Shown here piece after piece: positions 19,097-28,255 of a stretch of DNA of 64,000 nt. The number at the start of each line of letters is the position of its first letter. Position 1 is the first letter of the stretch. The position numbers were made by a program, and so were the translations under genes. The stretch covers positions 186,001 through 250,000 of the forward strand of contig NZ_JAVDBT010000003.1 in assembly GCF_030848395.1 (NCBI RefSeq), given 5' to 3'. This stretch comes from Pseudogemmobacter lacusdianii (GTDB taxonomy: Bacteria > Pseudomonadota > Alphaproteobacteria > Rhodobacterales > Rhodobacteraceae). The notes under the pieces were generated by a model. That model was not told the origin of the DNA, made no database searches, and saw nothing but the letters and a program-made list of their open reading frames with translations.

Positions 19097-19300
19097 CGGT
19101 CCCCGTAGGTCTTGGCAAATCCGTCACGCCAGATCCGCCCGCAGCCGTCCCGCGCGGGGTCCGCTTAGCATTCATTAGGAATGACGAAGCGCCCGCGCGA
19201 CAAATGTCAGCGGGTAATGCAGCAGATGCAGATGTTGCGCAATCTCGTCATGGCTGCGACGATTACACTGCCCAGAGTTCGTCGCCAAGGATATATTCCG

Positions 19301-19651
19301 ATGCAGGACCGCACATTCGTCAACCAAATCTGTGCCAGCCTACCCGGCGCCATGCTGAGCCACCCCTTTAGCCCGGCGCATGACTGCTGGAAGCTTGGCG
19401 AGAAGATGTTTGCCATCATCGGTGATACCGGCCATGCGGTCTCGGTGAAGACCGATCATGTCGAGACCGCGCAACTTTTGATCGAGACCGGGCGGGCGCA
19501 AAGAGCCGCTTATTTCCATGCCAGCTGGGTGCAGCTGCCCTTTGGCTTGCTCGAGGATGAAGAGCTGCGCGACAGGATCGCCGAGAGCTACCGGCTGATC
19601 CGCTCAGCCTTGCCGAAGAAGCTGCAAGCCGGGCTCGCCCCCTTGCCTTAA
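19301..19651 (+). CDS. MmcQ/YjbR-family protein
   Basis: This small protein of 116 residues has the YjbR fold signature: DRTFVNQICASLPGAML near the N-terminus, HDCWKLGEKMFAII, AAYFHASWVQLPF and LIRSALPKKLQAGL at the C-terminus. Members have a CyaY-like fold and are often described as DNA-binding, but a biochemical role is not established. The ATG at 19301 has AAGGA 9 nt upstream; earlier in-frame ATGs add a basic stretch with no family match. It lies 59 bp upstream of the PLP decarboxylase gene on the same strand and may be co-transcribed. Confidence 0.82.
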   Translation: MQDRTFVNQICASLPGAMLSHPFSPAHDCWKLGEKMFAIIGDTGHAVSVKTDHVETAQLLIETGRAQRAAYFHASWVQLPFGLLEDEELRDRIAESYRLIRSALPKKLQAGLAPLP

Positions 19652-19710
19652 GCGCCACCCTTGATCTTGGTCCTGCCCTAGGGCTAGCTCGCCTTCAGGG
19701 AGGAAAACTT

Positions 19711-21096
19711 ATGGATCACGAAGACTTGCGGCATTGGTCGAAGCGGGCGGCCGATTGGGCGGCCGATTATCATGCGGGCTTGCGCGACCGCCCCGTGCGC
19801 GCGCCTTTGGTGCCGGGGGCGGTGGCTGCCTCCCTGCCCACCCAGCCCCCCGAAGCACCCGAGCCCATTGCGCAGATCTTTGAGGATTTTGAGCGGATCG
19901 TGCCGCCGGGCATGACGCATTGGCAGCATCCGCGCTTCTTTGCCTACTTCCCCGCCAATGCCGCGCCTGCCTCGATCTTGGCTGAGCAATTGGTCAATGC
20001 GATGGCCTGTCAGGGGATGATCTGGCAGACCTCGCCCGCCGCGACCGAGGTTGAACAGGTGATGATCACCTGGCTGCGCGAGGCTTTGGGCCTGCCCGAA
20101 AGCTTCACCGGCACGTTGCACGATTCGGCCACCACGGCGACGCTTTCGGCCGTTCTGACCATGCGCGAGCAGGCTTTGGGCTTTGAGGGCATCTTGAAAG
20201 GCCTTTCCGGCCAGCCCCGTTTGCGGCTTTACGCCAGCGCCGAGACACATTCTTCGGTCGATAAGGCGGCGCAGCTTTCGGGCATCGGGCAGGAGAATTT
20301 GGTCAAAGTCGCCACCGATGACAGTCTGTCGATGTCGCCGCAGGCCTTGGAGGCGGCAATCAAGACCGACCTTGCCGCAGGCTATCGGCCCGCAGGTGTG
20401 GTGCTTTGCGCAGGCGGCACCAGCGTTGGGGCCTTTGACCGTATCAAAGACTGCATCGCAGTTGCGAAATCCCACGGGCTGCCGGTGCATGTGGATGCGG
20501 CATGGGCGGGCTCGGCAATGATCTGCCCTGAATATCGCGCACTTTGGGACGGCATTGAGGGCGCGGATTCGGTGATTTTCAACCCGCATAAATGGCTGGG
20601 CGCGCAGTTCGATTGCGCGGTGCAATTCCTGCGCGATCCCGGTCCGCAGGTCCGCACCCTTGGCCTACGCCCCAGCTATCTTGAGACCGCAGGCCGCGAA
20701 GAGATCGTCAATTTCAACGAATGGACCGTGCCCTTGGGCCGCCGCTTCCGGGCGCTGAAAATCTGGTTCCTCTTGCGCGCTTACGGGCTGGAAGGCTTAC
20801 GCGCGCGCATCCGCAACCATGTGACTTGGGCCGAAGAGGCCTGCGAGGCTTTGCGCGCCCTGCCCGGCCTCTCTATCGTTACCGAGCCACGGCTGTCGCT
20901 GTTCACTTTTGCACTGAAAGACGACATAGCGACCGAAGCGCTTTTGCAGCGGATCAATGATGAGGGCCGGATTTACCTCACGCAAACCCGCCACAAGGGC
21001 CGCTTTGTCATCCGCGTGCAGGTGGGCCAGTTCGACTGTTCCCAAAGCGATGTGCAAGAGATTGCGCTGGCTGTCCAACGGCACTTAACGCCTTAA
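19711..21096 (+). CDS. Group II PLP-dependent amino acid decarboxylase
   Basis: This 461-residue enzyme of the aromatic-L-amino-acid/glutamate decarboxylase group shows K294 in FNPHKWLGAQ (Schiff base lysine), VDAAWAG with D262 contacting the PLP nitrogen, AETHSSVDKA (substrate and PLP region), and FFAYFPANAAPASILAE, which is strongly DDC-like. Such enzymes make tryptamine, phenylethylamine, tyramine or related amines from amino acids in the cytoplasm. The exact substrate cannot be set. It has AGGGAGGA just before the ATG. No transporter or amine oxidase gene is adjacent. Confidence 0.87.
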   Translation: MDHEDLRHWSKRAADWAADYHAGLRDRPVRAPLVPGAVAASLPTQPPEAPEPIAQIFEDFERIVPPGMTHWQHPRFFAYFPANAAPASILAEQLVNAMACQGMIWQTSPAATEVEQVMITWLREALGLPESFTGTLHDSATTATLSAVLTMREQALGFEGILKGLSGQPRLRLYASAETHSSVDKAAQLSGIGQENLVKVATDDSLSMSPQALEAAIKTDLAAGYRPAGVVLCAGGTSVGAFDRIKDCIAVAKSHGLPVHVDAAWAGSAMICPEYRALWDGIEGADSVIFNPHKWLGAQFDCAVQFLRDPGPQVRTLGLRPSYLETAGREEIVNFNEWTVPLGRRFRALKIWFLLRAYGLEGLRARIRNHVTWAEEACEALRALPGLSIVTEPRLSLFTFALKDDIATEALLQRINDEGRIYLTQTRHKGRFVIRVQVGQFDCSQSDVQEIALAVQRHLTP

Positions 21097-21103
21097 GCGC
21101 ATG

Positions 21104-21131
21104 AAAAAAGCGAGGCACCAATGTGCCTCGC
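21104..21131 (-). terminator. Rho-independent terminator of the outer-membrane protein gene
   Basis: Arms 21110-21118 and 21123-21131 (9 bp, 4-nt loop) are flanked by six A residues, giving a T-run in the minus transcript. It lies about 127 bp downstream of the minus-strand stop at 21258 and just past the decarboxylase stop. Confidence 0.75.
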
Positions 21132-21257
21132 CGAGTACTTGTGAACACTAACGCGTCGCGGAGGAACTGGTTAAGAACAACTTGTTACTCCACACCGATC
21201 TCCAAGCGGCACGCCTCATGCTACAGGACGGGCGCAAGGCCCATCCTGCCGGCAAGA

Positions 21258-21857
21258 TCAGAACTTGAAGCCGACACGCAGGGTTGCGGTGGTGGCGTCG
21301 AGATCGGTGCCAGCGCCGTCAACATCGTCAAACTGGTTCTTCAGCACTTCGCCACCAACGGTCCATTGGTCATTGACCGCATAGGTCAGACCAGCGCCGA
21401 GCGACCAGCCGTTCTCGGAGAAATCGGTGCCGGCGAGATTACCTTTGGCTTTCGCCGCACCAGCGGTTGCGTAGACAAGGGTCTGGCCCATGTCATAGCC
21501 GCCGATCAGTTTCAGGCGGGCGATGCTGTCGAGCGACGAGCCAGCGGCATCAAGATCAATATCGGTTTTGTCCCAGTCGGCTTCAACGCCAACCACGGCA
21601 TTGCCCATGTCCCAGCGGTAACCGCCATGCACACCATAGGTGCCGCCATTGCCCTCAAGACCGGTGGTGTTCGAACCCGCATCGGCATAGCCAAGCTGGC
21701 CACCGACATAGGCGCCCGACCAATCAGCGCCATAAGCCACAACCGGAGCCGGGGCTACGACGATGACGGGCTCAGGCTCAACCAGAACTGGGCCACCCGC
21801 GAAAGCCGGGGCCGCGAATGCGGTGGAGGTCAGAAGGACTGCTGCAAGTTTTTTCAT
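21258..21857 (-). CDS. Outer-membrane beta-barrel protein
   Basis: This 199-residue protein begins with a clear Sec signal peptide (MKKLAAVLLTSTAFAAPAFA, cleavage about residue 20). A short Pro/Val-rich linker follows, and then an eight-strand barrel of the OmpA/Omp25-31 type (WSGAYVGGQLGYADAG, GVHGGYRWDMGNAVVGVEAD). It ends in alternating residues with a terminal Phe (TLRVGFKF), the usual BAM recognition signal. There is no peptidoglycan-binding domain. The ATG at 21857 is preferred over the GTG at 21863 because GGAGA is correctly spaced from it. It is probably an abundant surface protein with a structural or passive role. Confidence 0.87.
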   Translation of the reverse strand: MKKLAAVLLTSTAFAAPAFAGGPVLVEPEPVIVVAPAPVVAYGADWSGAYVGGQLGYADAGSNTTGLEGNGGTYGVHGGYRWDMGNAVVGVEADWDKTDIDLDAAGSSLDSIARLKLIGGYDMGQTLVYATAGAAKAKGNLAGTDFSENGWSLGAGLTYAVNDQWTVGGEVLKNQFDDVDGAGTDLDATTATLRVGFKF

Positions 21858-21975
21858 TGTCACTCTCCAAAAGGTCTGGACCGGCCAAACACACGGCCAG
21901 AGCAGATCGCCCCTAGGTGAGCGCCCCCGCCCTCAAAGGCAACCAGGCCTCACGGGCCTGTGAGAGGAGGTGAAC

Positions 21976-22001
21976 AACCTCGGCCAAAACTGGCCGAGGT
22001 T
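21976..22001 (-). terminator. Stem-loop downstream of the ABC-F gene
   Basis: Perfect 11-bp arms with a 4-nt loop lie 40 bp downstream of the minus-strand ABC-F stop. No T-run follows, so this is a probable but imperfect terminator. Confidence 0.5.
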
Positions 22002-22041
22002 CTCGGGGTGCAATCGGCTGAATTTGGCCGAAAATTACCGG

Positions 22042-23853
22042 TTAAGCCCGCTCGGCAAGCGTCAGCCATTCCTCTTCGGCCTTGGCCAAAAGCTCTTGAC
22101 GCTGGGTCAGCCCCTCGCTGGCCTTGTGGAACTTCACCGGCTCTTTCTCAAAGAGGTCAGGCTGGGACAGGAATTCGGTCAACTTGGCCATTTCGGCCTG
22201 CAACCGCTCCATCTCGGCCGGCAGATCGTCAAAGCGCTTGCGCTCGGTGAAGGTCAGACCTGAGGCCTTGGCGGCCGGTGCTGCCGGGGCGGCTTCGGCC
22301 TTTGGCTTTGCCGCCGCGGGGGCAGCCTTGCGCGCCTCTTCCGGGGCTGGGCGTTGATCGACGTAATCCGACCAACCGCCCGGATAGACGGCCGTGCGGC
22401 CGTTGCCTTCCATCGCGATGGTTTGCGTCGCAATACGGTCGATGAAATCACGGTCGTGGCTGACCAAAAGCACCGTGCCGTCAAACTCGCCCAAGATGTC
22501 TTGCAACAGATCCAGCGTTTCCACGTCAAGATCGTTGGTCGGCTCGTCGAGCACCAAAAGGTTCGCAGGCTTGGCCATCAGTTTTGCCAGCAAAAGCCGC
22601 GCCTTCTCGCCGCCTGACAGGCTGCGCACGGCGGCCCGGGCCTGCGATTCGTCGAAAAGGAAGTCCTTGAGGTAAGCCACCACATGGCGCGGCTGGCCGC
22701 GCACCAAGACCTGATCCGATGCGCCCGAGACCTTCATCAAGGGATCCCCGGTCAGGTTCTCCCAAAGGCTGGCATTGGGGTCCAAAGCGGCGCGGCTTTG
22801 GTCAAAGACCGCCACTTCCAGATTGGTGCCGTGCTGAACCGTGCCCGCATCGGGAGCAATCTCGCCGGTCAGCATCTTCAAAAGCGTGGTCTTGCCAACG
22901 CCATTCGGGCCGACAAAGGCCACCCGGTCGCCGCGCATCACCCGGATGCCGAAATCCTTGGCAATCACCTTGCCATCATAGCTTTTGGCAAGCCCGGTCG
23001 CCTCGATCACCCTTTTGCCCGACTGGGCCGAGGTTTCCAGCTCCAAAGCCGCCGTGCCTTGACGGCGGATCTGCGCCGCGCGCCCCGCTTTCAGCTCTTG
23101 CAAGGCCCGCACCCGGCCCATGTTGCGCTTGCGCCGGGCCGAGATGCCTTCAACCGCCCATTTCGCCTCGGCCTTGATCTTGCGATCCAGCTTATGGCGG
23201 GCCTCATCCTCCTGCGCCCAAGTCTCTTCGCGCCATTCCTCAAAGCCGTCAAAGCCGCTTTCACGCCGCCGCACTTCGCCCCGGTCGATCCAGAGCGTGG
23301 CGCGGGTCAGCGCGCGCAGGAAAGCGCGGTCGTGGCTGATCAACACATAGGCCGCACGGGTGGTGCGCAGCTCTTCTTCCAGCCATTCAATGGCTTGAAT
23401 ATCAAGATGGTTGGTCGGCTCGTCCAAAAGCATCAACTCGGGCGCTTCGGCCAAGAGCTTGGCCAAGGCCGCCCTGCGCCGCTCACCGCCCGATGCGGTC
23501 GCCACCGGCGCATCGGGGTTGAACTTCAGCCCCTCGGCCACGACGGAAAGGCGGTAAGCCTCATCCTCAGGCAGGTTCGAGGCGGCGAAATCGCCCAAAG
23601 TCTCAAACCCCGACAGGTCGGGATCTTGCTCCATATAGCCCACGGTCACGCCTTGCGGCACGACACGGGTGCCGCGGTCGGCTTCGACCAGACCGGCCAT
23701 CACCTTCATGAGCGTGGATTTGCCCGAGCCGTTGCGGCCGACAAGGGCCACCCGGTCACTGGGTTGGACATTCAGCGAAAGCCCGTCAAAAACGGGATTG
23801 CCGCCGAAGGTCAGCGAAATATCGGAGAGCTGTAAAAGAGGTGCGCGAGCCAT
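22042..23853 (-). CDS. ABC-F family ATPase (Uup-like)
   Basis: This 603-residue soluble protein has two ABC domains and no membrane segments. The first has Walker A GRNGSGKST and signature SGGERRRAALAKLL with LLDEPTNHLD. The second has GPNGVGKTT, SGGEKARLLLAKL and VLDEPTNDLD. A long charged linker lies between them, and the C-terminal tail is coiled-coil (about residues 525-600), the Uup pattern. ABC-F proteins act on ribosomes, and Uup also on replication intermediates. It is one of two ABC-F genes in this window (the other is at 56486). Confidence 0.9.
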   Translation of the reverse strand: MARAPLLQLSDISLTFGGNPVFDGLSLNVQPSDRVALVGRNGSGKSTLMKVMAGLVEADRGTRVVPQGVTVGYMEQDPDLSGFETLGDFAASNLPEDEAYRLSVVAEGLKFNPDAPVATASGGERRRAALAKLLAEAPELMLLDEPTNHLDIQAIEWLEEELRTTRAAYVLISHDRAFLRALTRATLWIDRGEVRRRESGFDGFEEWREETWAQEDEARHKLDRKIKAEAKWAVEGISARRKRNMGRVRALQELKAGRAAQIRRQGTAALELETSAQSGKRVIEATGLAKSYDGKVIAKDFGIRVMRGDRVAFVGPNGVGKTTLLKMLTGEIAPDAGTVQHGTNLEVAVFDQSRAALDPNASLWENLTGDPLMKVSGASDQVLVRGQPRHVVAYLKDFLFDESQARAAVRSLSGGEKARLLLAKLMAKPANLLVLDEPTNDLDVETLDLLQDILGEFDGTVLLVSHDRDFIDRIATQTIAMEGNGRTAVYPGGWSDYVDQRPAPEEARKAAPAAAKPKAEAAPAAPAAKASGLTFTERKRFDDLPAEMERLQAEMAKLTEFLSQPDLFEKEPVKFHKASEGLTQRQELLAKAEEEWLTLAERA

Positions 23854-24027
23854 GGCAGCGAGTTATGCGCGGAAACCCCCGGCGTCAATCTGTGACGAGA
23901 GGCCTTGGCCGCGCTTGGCACGCCGTCGACGGCACGCTAAGCGACGCAAGCAGGCGCGAAAATGACGTTTCCAAGCCTGCCTGTTCCCGGCGATGGATTA
24001 GAGAGGAGCAGACGAACCGGAGTCTCC

Positions 24028-24138
24028 ATGTGCCAGCCGACCTTTACGGGCCGTTCAGCCAGAAGATCCCACCGCGCCAGCGCCGCTGGTTGCGGCTGTT
24101 GCGTTTTCCTTCGCCATAATCTCAAGGGACAAGCCTGA
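24028..24138 (+). CDS. Candidate 36-residue Cys-rich small ORF upstream of the ASKHA gene
   Basis: ATG at 24028 is preceded by GGAG with a 5-nt spacer, an excellent ribosome-binding site. The 36-residue product has four cysteines (C2, C22, C24, C25), with AAGCGCCV in the middle, and many arginines. It ends 50 bp before the ASKHA start. It could be a leader peptide or a small protein; I do not recognise it. The frame is open further upstream to an ATG at 23962. The rest of the 23854-24188 gap shows no other feature, and no cobalamin or SAM riboswitch pattern was recognised. Confidence 0.35.
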   Translation: MCQPTFTGRSARRSHRASAAGCGCCVFLRHNLKGQA

Positions 24139-24188
24139 CGCTTCCCCTTGCCTGACCACCCGCTTCGCCCTTGGGGCCGGAGAGACAT

Positions 24189-26240
24189 ATGACTGATGCC
24201 GTTGATGCACTTGTGATCTTCACTCCTTCGGGCAAAAGGGGCCGCTTTGCGCTTGGCACGCCAGTGCTGACGGCAGCACGCCAATTGGGGGTTGATCTCG
24301 ACTCCGTCTGTGGCGGTCGTGGCATCTGCTCGAAATGCCAAATCACCCCCGGCTACGGTGAGTTCTCGAAGCATGGCGTCACGGTTGAGGCGGATGCCTT
24401 GTCCGAGTGGAACGCGGTCGAAGATCGCTACAAGCGCATCCGCGGGCTGATCGACGGGCGGCGCTTGGGCTGTCAGGCCAAGGTGATGGGCGATATCGTC
24501 ATCGACGTGCCGCCGGAAAGCCAAGTGCATAAGCAGGTGATCCGCAAATCCGCCACCGATCGCCATATCGAAATGGATCCGGCCACCCGCAGCTATTATG
24601 TTGAGGTCGATGAGCCCGACATGCACGAGCCGACCGGCGATTTTGAGCGGCTTTTGCGCGCGCTGAAGGCGCAATGGAACATCGAAGGCGTTGAGACGGA
24701 TTTGTCCGTGCTGCGGCGTCTCCAGCCGGTGCTGCGCAAAGGTGAGTGGAAGGCCACTGTGGTGCTGAACAAGGGCAACCATGATGCGCAGCATCGCTTG
24801 CTCGACATCCACCCCGGCTATCATGAAGCCCCGCTTTACGGTCTTGCGGTCGACCTTGGCTCCACCACCATCGCGGGCCATTTGTGCGATCTGGCCGATG
24901 GCAAGGTGCTGGCCTCTTCGGGGCTGATGAACCCGCAGATCCGCTTTGGCGAGGATCTGATGAGCCGGGTGTCTTATGCGATGATGAACCCCGGCGGCGA
25001 TATCGAGATGACCAAGGCGGTGCGCGAGGCGCTGAACGCCTTGGCGCTGAGCATTGCGCAAGAAGCGGGCGTCGAGCCGGGTGCGATCTATGAGATGGTG
25101 ATCGTCTGCAACCCGGTCATGCACCATCTTTTGATGGGGATTGACCCGGTGGAACTTGGCCAAGCACCCTTTGCATTGGCCACCAGTGGTGCGCTCAGCA
25201 TGGACGCGCAAGAGCTGGATCTGGGCAATTTGAACCGCAAGGCGCGGGTCTATGTGCTGCCCTGCATCGCGGGCCATGTGGGGGCTGATGCCGCCGCTGT
25301 GGCGCTCTCGGAAGAGCCGCAGAAGTCCGATGACATGGTGCTGATCGTTGATGTCGGCACCAATGCCGAGATCCTTTTGGGCAATACGACCCGTGTGTTG
25401 GCCTGCTCCAGCCCCACCGGCCCCGCCTTTGAAGGCGCGCAAATCTCCTCGGGCCAGCGCGCGGCACCGGGCGCGATTGAGCGGATCGAGATTGATCCCG
25501 TCACCAAAGAGCCGCGCTTCCGGGTGATCGGCTCGGATCTGTGGTCGGATGATGCGGGCTTTGAGGCAGCCACCTCGGGCACCGGCATCACCGGCATCTG
25601 CGGCTCGGGCATCATCGAAGCCGTGGCCGAGATGCGGATGGCAGGTCTGATCGACCAAAGCGGTCTGATCGGCAGCCCCGATCAAACCGGCACGCCCCGG
25701 TCGGAACCCTTTGGCCGCACCTTCTCATATGTGCTGCATGATGCCACGGCGACGGGTGGGCCGAAAATCTCGGTCACCCAAGGCGATATCCGCGCGATCC
25801 AGTTGGCCAAGGCTGCGCTTTATGCAGGCTCGAAGCTCTTGATGGACACGATGGGCGTCGAGAAGGTCGATCGTGTGACCCTTGCCGGGGCCTTTGGCGC
25901 ACATATCAGCCCCAAACATGCGATGGTCCTTGGCATGATCCCGGATGTGCCGCTGGATCACGTGCGCAGCGCGGGCAACGCGGCGGGCACCGGCGCGCGG
26001 ATCGCGCTTTTGAACCGCGCCGCCCGCGATCAGATCGAAGGTCTGGTGCACAACATCCACAAGGTCGAAACCGCGATCGAGCCGAAATTCCAAGAGCATT
26101 TCGTCAATGCCTCGGCCATCCCCAATGCGGTGGAGCCCTTCCCCGAACTGGGGCAAGTCGTCACTTTGCCCGATGTCAGCTTTAACACCGGCGGCTCGGG
26201 CGAAGGCGAAGGTGGCGGCCGCCGCCGCCGCCGCGGCTGA
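24189..26240 (+). CDS. ASKHA-domain corrinoid protein reductive activator (RamA/DUF4445-like)
   Basis: Proteins of this type use ATP to reduce inactive Co(II) corrinoid of methyltransferases back to Co(I). The 683-residue protein starts with a plant-type [2Fe-2S] domain (C41, C47, C50 in CGGRGICSKC, and C95). A linker follows, then the ASKHA ATPase region (AVDLGSTTIAGHL, LIVDVGTNAEILLG, TGICGSGIIEAVAEM, LAGAFGAHI). The C-terminus is an odd Gly-Glu then Arg-rich tail (GEGEGGGRRRRRG). ATG 24189 has GGAGAG just upstream. No corrinoid protein or methyltransferase gene is adjacent in this window, so the partner must be elsewhere. A strong terminator follows. Confidence 0.87.
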   Translation: MTDAVDALVIFTPSGKRGRFALGTPVLTAARQLGVDLDSVCGGRGICSKCQITPGYGEFSKHGVTVEADALSEWNAVEDRYKRIRGLIDGRRLGCQAKVMGDIVIDVPPESQVHKQVIRKSATDRHIEMDPATRSYYVEVDEPDMHEPTGDFERLLRALKAQWNIEGVETDLSVLRRLQPVLRKGEWKATVVLNKGNHDAQHRLLDIHPGYHEAPLYGLAVDLGSTTIAGHLCDLADGKVLASSGLMNPQIRFGEDLMSRVSYAMMNPGGDIEMTKAVREALNALALSIAQEAGVEPGAIYEMVIVCNPVMHHLLMGIDPVELGQAPFALATSGALSMDAQELDLGNLNRKARVYVLPCIAGHVGADAAAVALSEEPQKSDDMVLIVDVGTNAEILLGNTTRVLACSSPTGPAFEGAQISSGQRAAPGAIERIEIDPVTKEPRFRVIGSDLWSDDAGFEAATSGTGITGICGSGIIEAVAEMRMAGLIDQSGLIGSPDQTGTPRSEPFGRTFSYVLHDATATGGPKISVTQGDIRAIQLAKAALYAGSKLLMDTMGVEKVDRVTLAGAFGAHISPKHAMVLGMIPDVPLDHVRSAGNAAGTGARIALLNRAARDQIEGLVHNIHKVETAIEPKFQEHFVNASAIPNAVEPFPELGQVVTLPDVSFNTGGSGEGEGGGRRRRRG

Positions 26241-26249
26241 GCGAAAATC

Positions 26250-26281
26250 AAAGGCCGGAGCCCCTGCTCCGGCCTTTTTTT
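26250..26281 (+). terminator. Rho-independent terminator of the ASKHA gene
   Basis: Arms of 11 bp (26250-26260 and 26267-26277) with a 6-nt loop run into a stretch of seven T residues. It starts 10 bp after the stop codon. Confidence 0.93.
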
Positions 26282-26382
26282 CATGGCTTAGAAGCGCTTA
26301 GAACCCAAAGGTCAGAACGCTTGCCAGAGGCGCTGGGCTGGGACTAGGATTTCGACAGTTTTTATAAGTGTCGGAGATTTCA

Positions 26383-28038
26383 ATGCGCCCCTTTCTAACG
26401 GCTTTGACCTTCATTTGCGGCCTCTCCACCCCTGCCCTTGGCGACGGCAAATCCATCATCGTTCTTGACGCCTCGGGCTCTATGTGGGGCCAGATCGAGG
26501 GCCGCGCCAAGCTTGAGATCGCGCGCGAGGCTTTGGGCCAAGTGCTCGCCTCGACCCCGGCCGACAGCGAGATTGGCCTTATGGCCTATGGCCACCGTTC
26601 CAAAGGCGATTGCGCTGATATTGAGCTGGTGGTCGCGCCCGGCAAGGGCACCGCTGGCGCGATCAGCTCTGCCGCCAATGCGATGAAATTCCTTGGCAAA
26701 ACGCCGCTTTCCGACGCCGTCCGCAAAGCGGCCGAAGAGCTGCGTTACACCGAAGAGAAGGCCAATGTGATCCTAATCACCGATGGGATCGAGACCTGCA
26801 ACGCCGATCCTTGTGCCCTTGGCCAAGAGCTTGAGGCCGCAGGCGTTGATTTCACCGCCCATGTGGTGGGCTTTGGTCTTTCGGCGGAAGAGGGCAAATC
26901 GGTGGCCTGCTTGGCCGAGAACACTGGCGGCAGCTATATTCAAGCCTCGGATGCCAGCTCACTGGTCGATGCGCTGAAAACCACCGTGGTCGAAGCCGCT
27001 CCCGCCCCCGAACCCGAGCCTGCGCCGGAACCGGTAAAGCCTGCGCTTAAACATAACGTGGACCCGATCCTGCGGCTGAAACCCGGTCAGGATGAGCCGA
27101 AATTCGTCATCGACGCCACCTTTGAGATCTTCCCCCTTTCCGATATGGGCCTATCGCAAAAGCCGATCCTGAAGCTTTATGCGACCGATAAAGGCAACCT
27201 TCCCCCCGGAAAATACCGCATCCGCGCCAAGTTGCACGAAGCCACAGCCGAGACGGAATTTGAAGCCACCGCAGATACTCTGGCCGAGCCCGAGTTGATC
27301 ATGGACGCTGGCATCTTACGTCTGCGTGTGTTGGCCGTCGAAGGCGGTGATCCCGATAATGACGCCTTTTTCGAGATCACCGGCCCCGGAGAAGTGCGCG
27401 AAATCGGCTATGGTAAGAAAGATATGGTCCTGCCCGCGCAAGAATACGCCTTGGATATGAAGCTCGGTTCGGCAACCGCAAGCCAATCCGTGGTGGTCGA
27501 GGCTGGGCAAGATCTGATCCATGAGGTGGTGCTGGGCATTGGGGTCGGCGCGGTCCAGGTCACCTATGATGGCAGCCAGCCGGTGGATGATGGCGATCTG
27601 CGAATCTTCATCCTTGCCGCCAAGGCCGATATCGCCGGAAAACGTGCGCAGCTGGATTATAAATGGGGCAACAATCACGATTTCGACCTCCCCCCCGGCG
27701 ACTATCTTCTGCGCGCCACCTTGGACGGCGCTGTGGCTGAGCAGCCCATCAGCATCGCCCTGGCCGAGCGCAATGAGGTCTCGATCAGCCTTAATGCCGG
27801 CGTCGCGGCGTTTCTGGGCACTGGGGGCAATGACAAGGTCACAGTGCTCTCGGCGACCAAGGACATCGCTGGCAACCGTACCGAGATTATCGGCGGTTGG
27901 GGCCCGGATTGGCAGGCGGTGCTGAGCGCGGGCGATTACATCGCCCATATCAAAGGCGACCGCGGTGAAAGTGAGACGCCCTTCACCGTGAAATCGGGGG
28001 AGCGGATCGAGCTAACCTTCGCCCCCGCCGCTCCCTGA
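26383..28038 (+). CDS. Secreted von Willebrand factor A domain protein
   Basis: This 551-residue protein has a signal peptide (MRPFLTALTFICGLSTPALG, cleavage about residue 20-22). A VWA domain follows (about residues 24-205) with an intact MIDAS: DASGSMW (DxSxS), a Thr in the KTPLSD loop, and ITDGIET with its Asp. A Pro/Glu linker (about 207-225) leads to roughly 320 residues of repeated beta-rich segments that look like carboxypeptidase-regulatory or bacterial Ig-like modules (PPGKYRIRAKLHEA, PPGDYLLRATLDGA, SAGDYIAHIKGD). It probably binds metal and protein ligands in the periplasm or at the surface. GGAG is 7 nt before the ATG. The ligand is unknown. Confidence 0.87.
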   Translation: MRPFLTALTFICGLSTPALGDGKSIIVLDASGSMWGQIEGRAKLEIAREALGQVLASTPADSEIGLMAYGHRSKGDCADIELVVAPGKGTAGAISSAANAMKFLGKTPLSDAVRKAAEELRYTEEKANVILITDGIETCNADPCALGQELEAAGVDFTAHVVGFGLSAEEGKSVACLAENTGGSYIQASDASSLVDALKTTVVEAAPAPEPEPAPEPVKPALKHNVDPILRLKPGQDEPKFVIDATFEIFPLSDMGLSQKPILKLYATDKGNLPPGKYRIRAKLHEATAETEFEATADTLAEPELIMDAGILRLRVLAVEGGDPDNDAFFEITGPGEVREIGYGKKDMVLPAQEYALDMKLGSATASQSVVVEAGQDLIHEVVLGIGVGAVQVTYDGSQPVDDGDLRIFILAAKADIAGKRAQLDYKWGNNHDFDLPPGDYLLRATLDGAVAEQPISIALAERNEVSISLNAGVAAFLGTGGNDKVTVLSATKDIAGNRTEIIGGWGPDWQAVLSAGDYIAHIKGDRGESETPFTVKSGERIELTFAPAAP

Positions 28039-28045
28039 TCAAAAC

Positions 28046-28090
28046 TTTAGGCGGCATAGGGGAATGGCCCCATTGCCGCCTAAAATTTTA
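28046..28090 (+). terminator. Terminator of the VWA gene
   Basis: Perfect 11-bp outer arms (28046-28056 and 28074-28084) enclose a further GGGG/CCCC pairing. An ATTTTA tail follows. It begins 8 bp after the stop. Confidence 0.75.
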
Positions 28091-28181
28091 CCTGTCTGGC
28101 AAATTGCAAGACAGCTACCGCGCCCCGGCGCGCAAATTACCCTTGAAGCCCGGAGCCTCGCCCGCTAATCAAAGCGCAGAT

Positions 28182-28255
28182 GCGGGTGTAGCTCAATGGT
28201 AGAGCAGCAGCTTCCCAAGCTGAATACGAGGGTTCGATTCCCTTCACCCGCTCCA
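28182..28255 (+). tRNA. tRNA-Gly (anticodon CCC)
   Basis: The cloverleaf is readable. The acceptor stem GCGGGTG pairs with CACCCGC. There is a D-arm GCTC-N7-GAGC, an anticodon loop TTCCCAA giving CCC, and a T-arm AGGG-TTCGATT-CCCT. The discriminator T is followed by an encoded CCA at 28253-28255. It is isolated, with no other tRNA near it. Confidence 0.95.

Noticed and set aside
23854-24188. Cobalamin or SAM riboswitch upstream of the corrinoid activator
   Set aside because: No B12-box-like or SAM-II/SAM-SAH consensus could be recognised in the leader.
23937-25685. Long minus-strand frame across the ASKHA gene (582 codons)
   Set aside because: It is antisense to a protein with clear [2Fe-2S] and ASKHA motifs, and it has no plausible start or ribosome-binding site.
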